Source: an uncultured Ruminococcus sp.
GTDB taxonomy: Bacteria; Bacillota; Clostridia; Oscillospirales; Acutalibacteraceae
Assembly (NCBI GenBank): GCA_902773265.1
Contig: CACYDZ010000112.1
Coordinates: forward strand, 1 to 6,789
DNA: 6,789 bases
Direction: 5' to 3'
Shown piece by piece: positions 5,203-6,789 of the stretch. Made by a program: the position numbers and the translations under genes. The first letter of the stretch is position 1, and the number at the start of each line of letters is the position of its first letter. Below the pieces are notes generated by a model. The model was not told the DNA's origin and made no database searches. It saw nothing but the letters and a program-made list of their open reading frames with translations.

Positions 5203-5301
5203 ATGACAAAGACAAAAAAATTAAGGAGAATTTATCTATGTTTATCACAGATACTTCAAACGGAAATAAAACAAAATCTGCCTTTCAGCGTGGTATGGTA
5301 A
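5203..5301 (+). other. Short overlapping upstream reading frame in the leader
   Basis: ATG 5203 follows AGGAG (5195-5199) with a short 3-base gap and opens a 32-codon frame that crosses the main start codon at 5238 in another frame and ends at TAA 5299-5301. The peptide begins MTKTKKLRRIYL and resembles nothing I recognise. If translated it could interfere with or couple to the main gene. It may equally be chance. Confidence 0.2.
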
Positions 5302-6632
5302 CCTTGCTGATGAGTGCCATTTTACTGACTTCAGCATTCTCCGTAGGAGCGTTGAATAAGACGGCAGTCATCAATGCTGACGGTGAAACGGTGACAGTCA
5401 ATACCATGACGACCGATACCAAAGAAATTCTTGCCAATGCCAATATCAAGGTAGACAGCAACGATAAAGTTACAACAACAGAAAATAAGGGCGTAATTAC
5501 TATCCATATTGCCAGAGCGTTTACTGTATATACGGATATCAACGGTACAAAAACAGCTTACCGTGTCACAGGCGGTACAGTCGGTGAACTGGTCGACAAT
5601 GCCGGTGTAACCATTACCGAAAATCATATTGTCATTCCCAATAAGACAACACAGCTTAAAGAAAATATGACCGTCAAAGTAACTGAATATCGTACCGTCA
5701 ACATTATTGCAGACGGTGAAACTGTAACGGAAAAAGTTCCCGTTGGCACAGTAGAAAATGCTTTGGACTATCTGAATATCAAATTAAGTAAAAATGATGT
5801 TGTCAGTTGTGATGTCAAAGAAGAAGTCACAGACGGTATGGAAATCGAGGTAACAAGGGTCAGTTACAGAGAAGTAACCTCTTTGGCAAAAATTGCTTTT
5901 GAAAGTGAAACGGTCTATTCTGATAAACTGGAAAAAGGTAAGAAAAAAGTCACTACTAAAGGAACAGACGGTGAAGTCCGTAATATTGTCCGACAGACAA
6001 TGGTAAGCGGTACAGTAGTTGATACAGAATATGTCAGTTATGAAGTTATCAAAGAGGCAGTCAATGAAGTGGTTACGGTCGGTACGAAAGAAACCGCCGC
6101 TGAACCTGCTACCGAAAAGGCAACTTCTCCCCAAAAGAAAACAAACAAAACAACAGCTAAGAAAACTGCTGAATCTGAAACCGTTCAGACAGTAGAAAAT
6201 CATGACGATGATGACGATTATAATTACAATTACAACAATACTGAAACTGATGATTACAGTGATAATGATTATTCCTCATTCCCGACAAAAAATGTCGGCG
6301 GAAATGTGTTCTATGACGAAAACGGCAACGCTGTTTCCTATACGGCTTGTTATCAGGGAACGGGTACAGCTTACACCGCTCCTTACGGTTCTCTGACGGC
6401 AACAGGAAATCCGGCTTGTGTAGGCGGTGTTGCGGTCAACCCCAACATCATTCCTTACGGTTCAAAACTGTATATCGTATCTGATGACGGTCTGGTCTAC
6501 GGCTATGCTACTGCGATTGATACAGGCGGTGCATTGATGGACGGCAGAGTACTTGTCGATGTGTTCTACGATACGGAAGACGAATGTTATGTTTTCGGTC
6601 GCCGTGATGTAACCGTCTATGTTCTTGACTAA
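5238..6632 (+). CDS. Secreted cell-wall protein with DUF348 repeats, G5 and C-terminal 3D domain
   Basis: The 464-residue protein begins with a signal peptide (Lys/Arg near 11-18, hydrophobic 19-38, likely cleavage near 38-40). Three ubiquitin-like DUF348 repeats follow (about 40-80, 96-137, 151-192), then a G5 domain (about 207-285). Next come a Lys/Thr-rich linker and a low-complexity Asp/Tyr/Asn stretch (322-345), and finally a 3D domain (about 374-463). The layout resembles Bacillus YabE and Clostridia relatives, which act in peptidoglycan remodelling; 3D domains share a fold with MltA lytic transglycosylases. In the 3D domain the Asp residues at 428 (IDTGG) and 441 (LVDVFY) are present, but the position usually read as AVDP is AVNP with Asn401. 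No sortase signal, transmembrane tail or LysM is seen, so it is probably released or held by G5. ATG 5238 has AAGGAGAA (5223-5230) at a good distance. It is monocistronic. Confidence 0.9.
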   Translation: MFITDTSNGNKTKSAFQRGMVTLLMSAILLTSAFSVGALNKTAVINADGETVTVNTMTTDTKEILANANIKVDSNDKVTTTENKGVITIHIARAFTVYTDINGTKTAYRVTGGTVGELVDNAGVTITENHIVIPNKTTQLKENMTVKVTEYRTVNIIADGETVTEKVPVGTVENALDYLNIKLSKNDVVSCDVKEEVTDGMEIEVTRVSYREVTSLAKIAFESETVYSDKLEKGKKKVTTKGTDGEVRNIVRQTMVSGTVVDTEYVSYEVIKEAVNEVVTVGTKETAAEPATEKATSPQKKTNKTTAKKTAESETVQTVENHDDDDDYNYNYNNTETDDYSDNDYSSFPTKNVGGNVFYDENGNAVSYTACYQGTGTAYTAPYGSLTATGNPACVGGVAVNPNIIPYGSKLYIVSDDGLVYGYATAIDTGGALMDGRVLVDVFYDTEDECYVFGRRDVTVYVLD

Positions 6633-6696
6633 TCAACGCCGAAAAAACTTATCTGTTGCACTCCGCTCGGAATGTTCCGCTAAGTATCAGCTTACA

Positions 6697-6789
6697 CAAC
6701 TAAAAGTTTTTGTCGAACTTTTTTCAAAAAGTTCGTGGGGTTCAGGGGCAACGCCCCTGATGGGATTTTAAAGGGCAACGCCCTTTAAC
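6697..6789 (+). repeat. Three-hairpin intergenic repeat, unit 5 (reaches window end)
   Basis: This unit lies downstream of the G5/3D gene, about 65 bases after its stop. Hairpin 0 is at 6714-6735 (CGAACTTTTT and AAAAAGTTCG around TC), hairpin 1 at 6742-6760 (TCAGGGGC and GCCCCTGA around AAC), and hairpin 2 at 6768-6788 (TTAAAGGGC and GCCCTTTAA around AAC). The opening GAACGAAGTGAGCC block is missing. A competing hairpin, 6702-6709 with 6715-6722, is followed by TT and might help end the gene's transcript. Loops differ from the other units while stems stay paired. Confidence 0.8.

Noticed and set aside
5017..5237. Cyclic di-AMP or di-GMP riboswitch before the G5/3D gene
   Set aside because: None of the conserved core sequences of these riboswitches could be found, and the leader from the strong promoter is only about 80 bases.
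5784..6203. 139-residue minus-strand frame inside the G5/3D gene
   Set aside because: It is a Phe/Cys-rich antisense shadow of the repeat-containing coding sequence with no family likeness.

Overview
The window looks like chromosome of a low-GC Gram-positive Clostridia bacterium, most likely a gut Oscillospiraceae/Ruminococcus relative. This placement is inference. It rests on the AT-rich sequence with sigma-A-type promoters and GGAGG-type ribosome sites, the two-subunit iron-sulfur fumarase, a secreted G5/3D cell-wall protein, and abundant hairpin repeats between genes. No species can be named from the sequence alone.

Layout. Positions 1-512 hold no gene. They contain four copies of a compact three-hairpin repeat arranged as two head-to-head pairs, and the pairs are largely direct duplicates of each other. 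Next comes a divergent pair: a PqqD-family small protein on the minus strand (515-769) and an ABC exporter on the plus strand (853-2592), driven from a 77-83 bp gap with overlapping promoters. A small Cro/C1-type regulator follows (2799-3077), with a palindrome inside its own promoter. Two long perfect hairpins (3176-3224 and 3243-3302) then separate it from the convergent fumarase operon, alpha subunit (4728-3877) then beta subunit (3861-3313), on the minus strand. A 509 bp divergent intergenic region leads to a secreted protein with ubiquitin-like DUF348 repeats, a G5 domain and a 3D domain (5238-6632). The window closes with a fifth copy of the three-hairpin repeat.

How the genes work together. 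The fumarase subunits form one [4Fe-4S] enzyme interconverting fumarate and malate. The PqqD-like protein beside an exporter suggests part of a ribosomally made peptide (RiPP) system: PqqD-like domains bind precursor leader peptides and the exporter would secrete product. No precursor gene or modifying enzyme is visible, so the pair may be an orphan, a remnant, or a part working in trans. The G5/3D protein is expected to act on or bind peptidoglycan outside the cell.

The most striking pattern is the repeat family. Five copies share the same order of three hairpins, and the stems change in compensating pairs between copies while the loops drift. This indicates that the folded RNA or hairpin DNA is what is conserved. 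Complete units lie downstream of gene 3' ends, and a related 24-bp inverted repeat forms the fumarase operon terminator.
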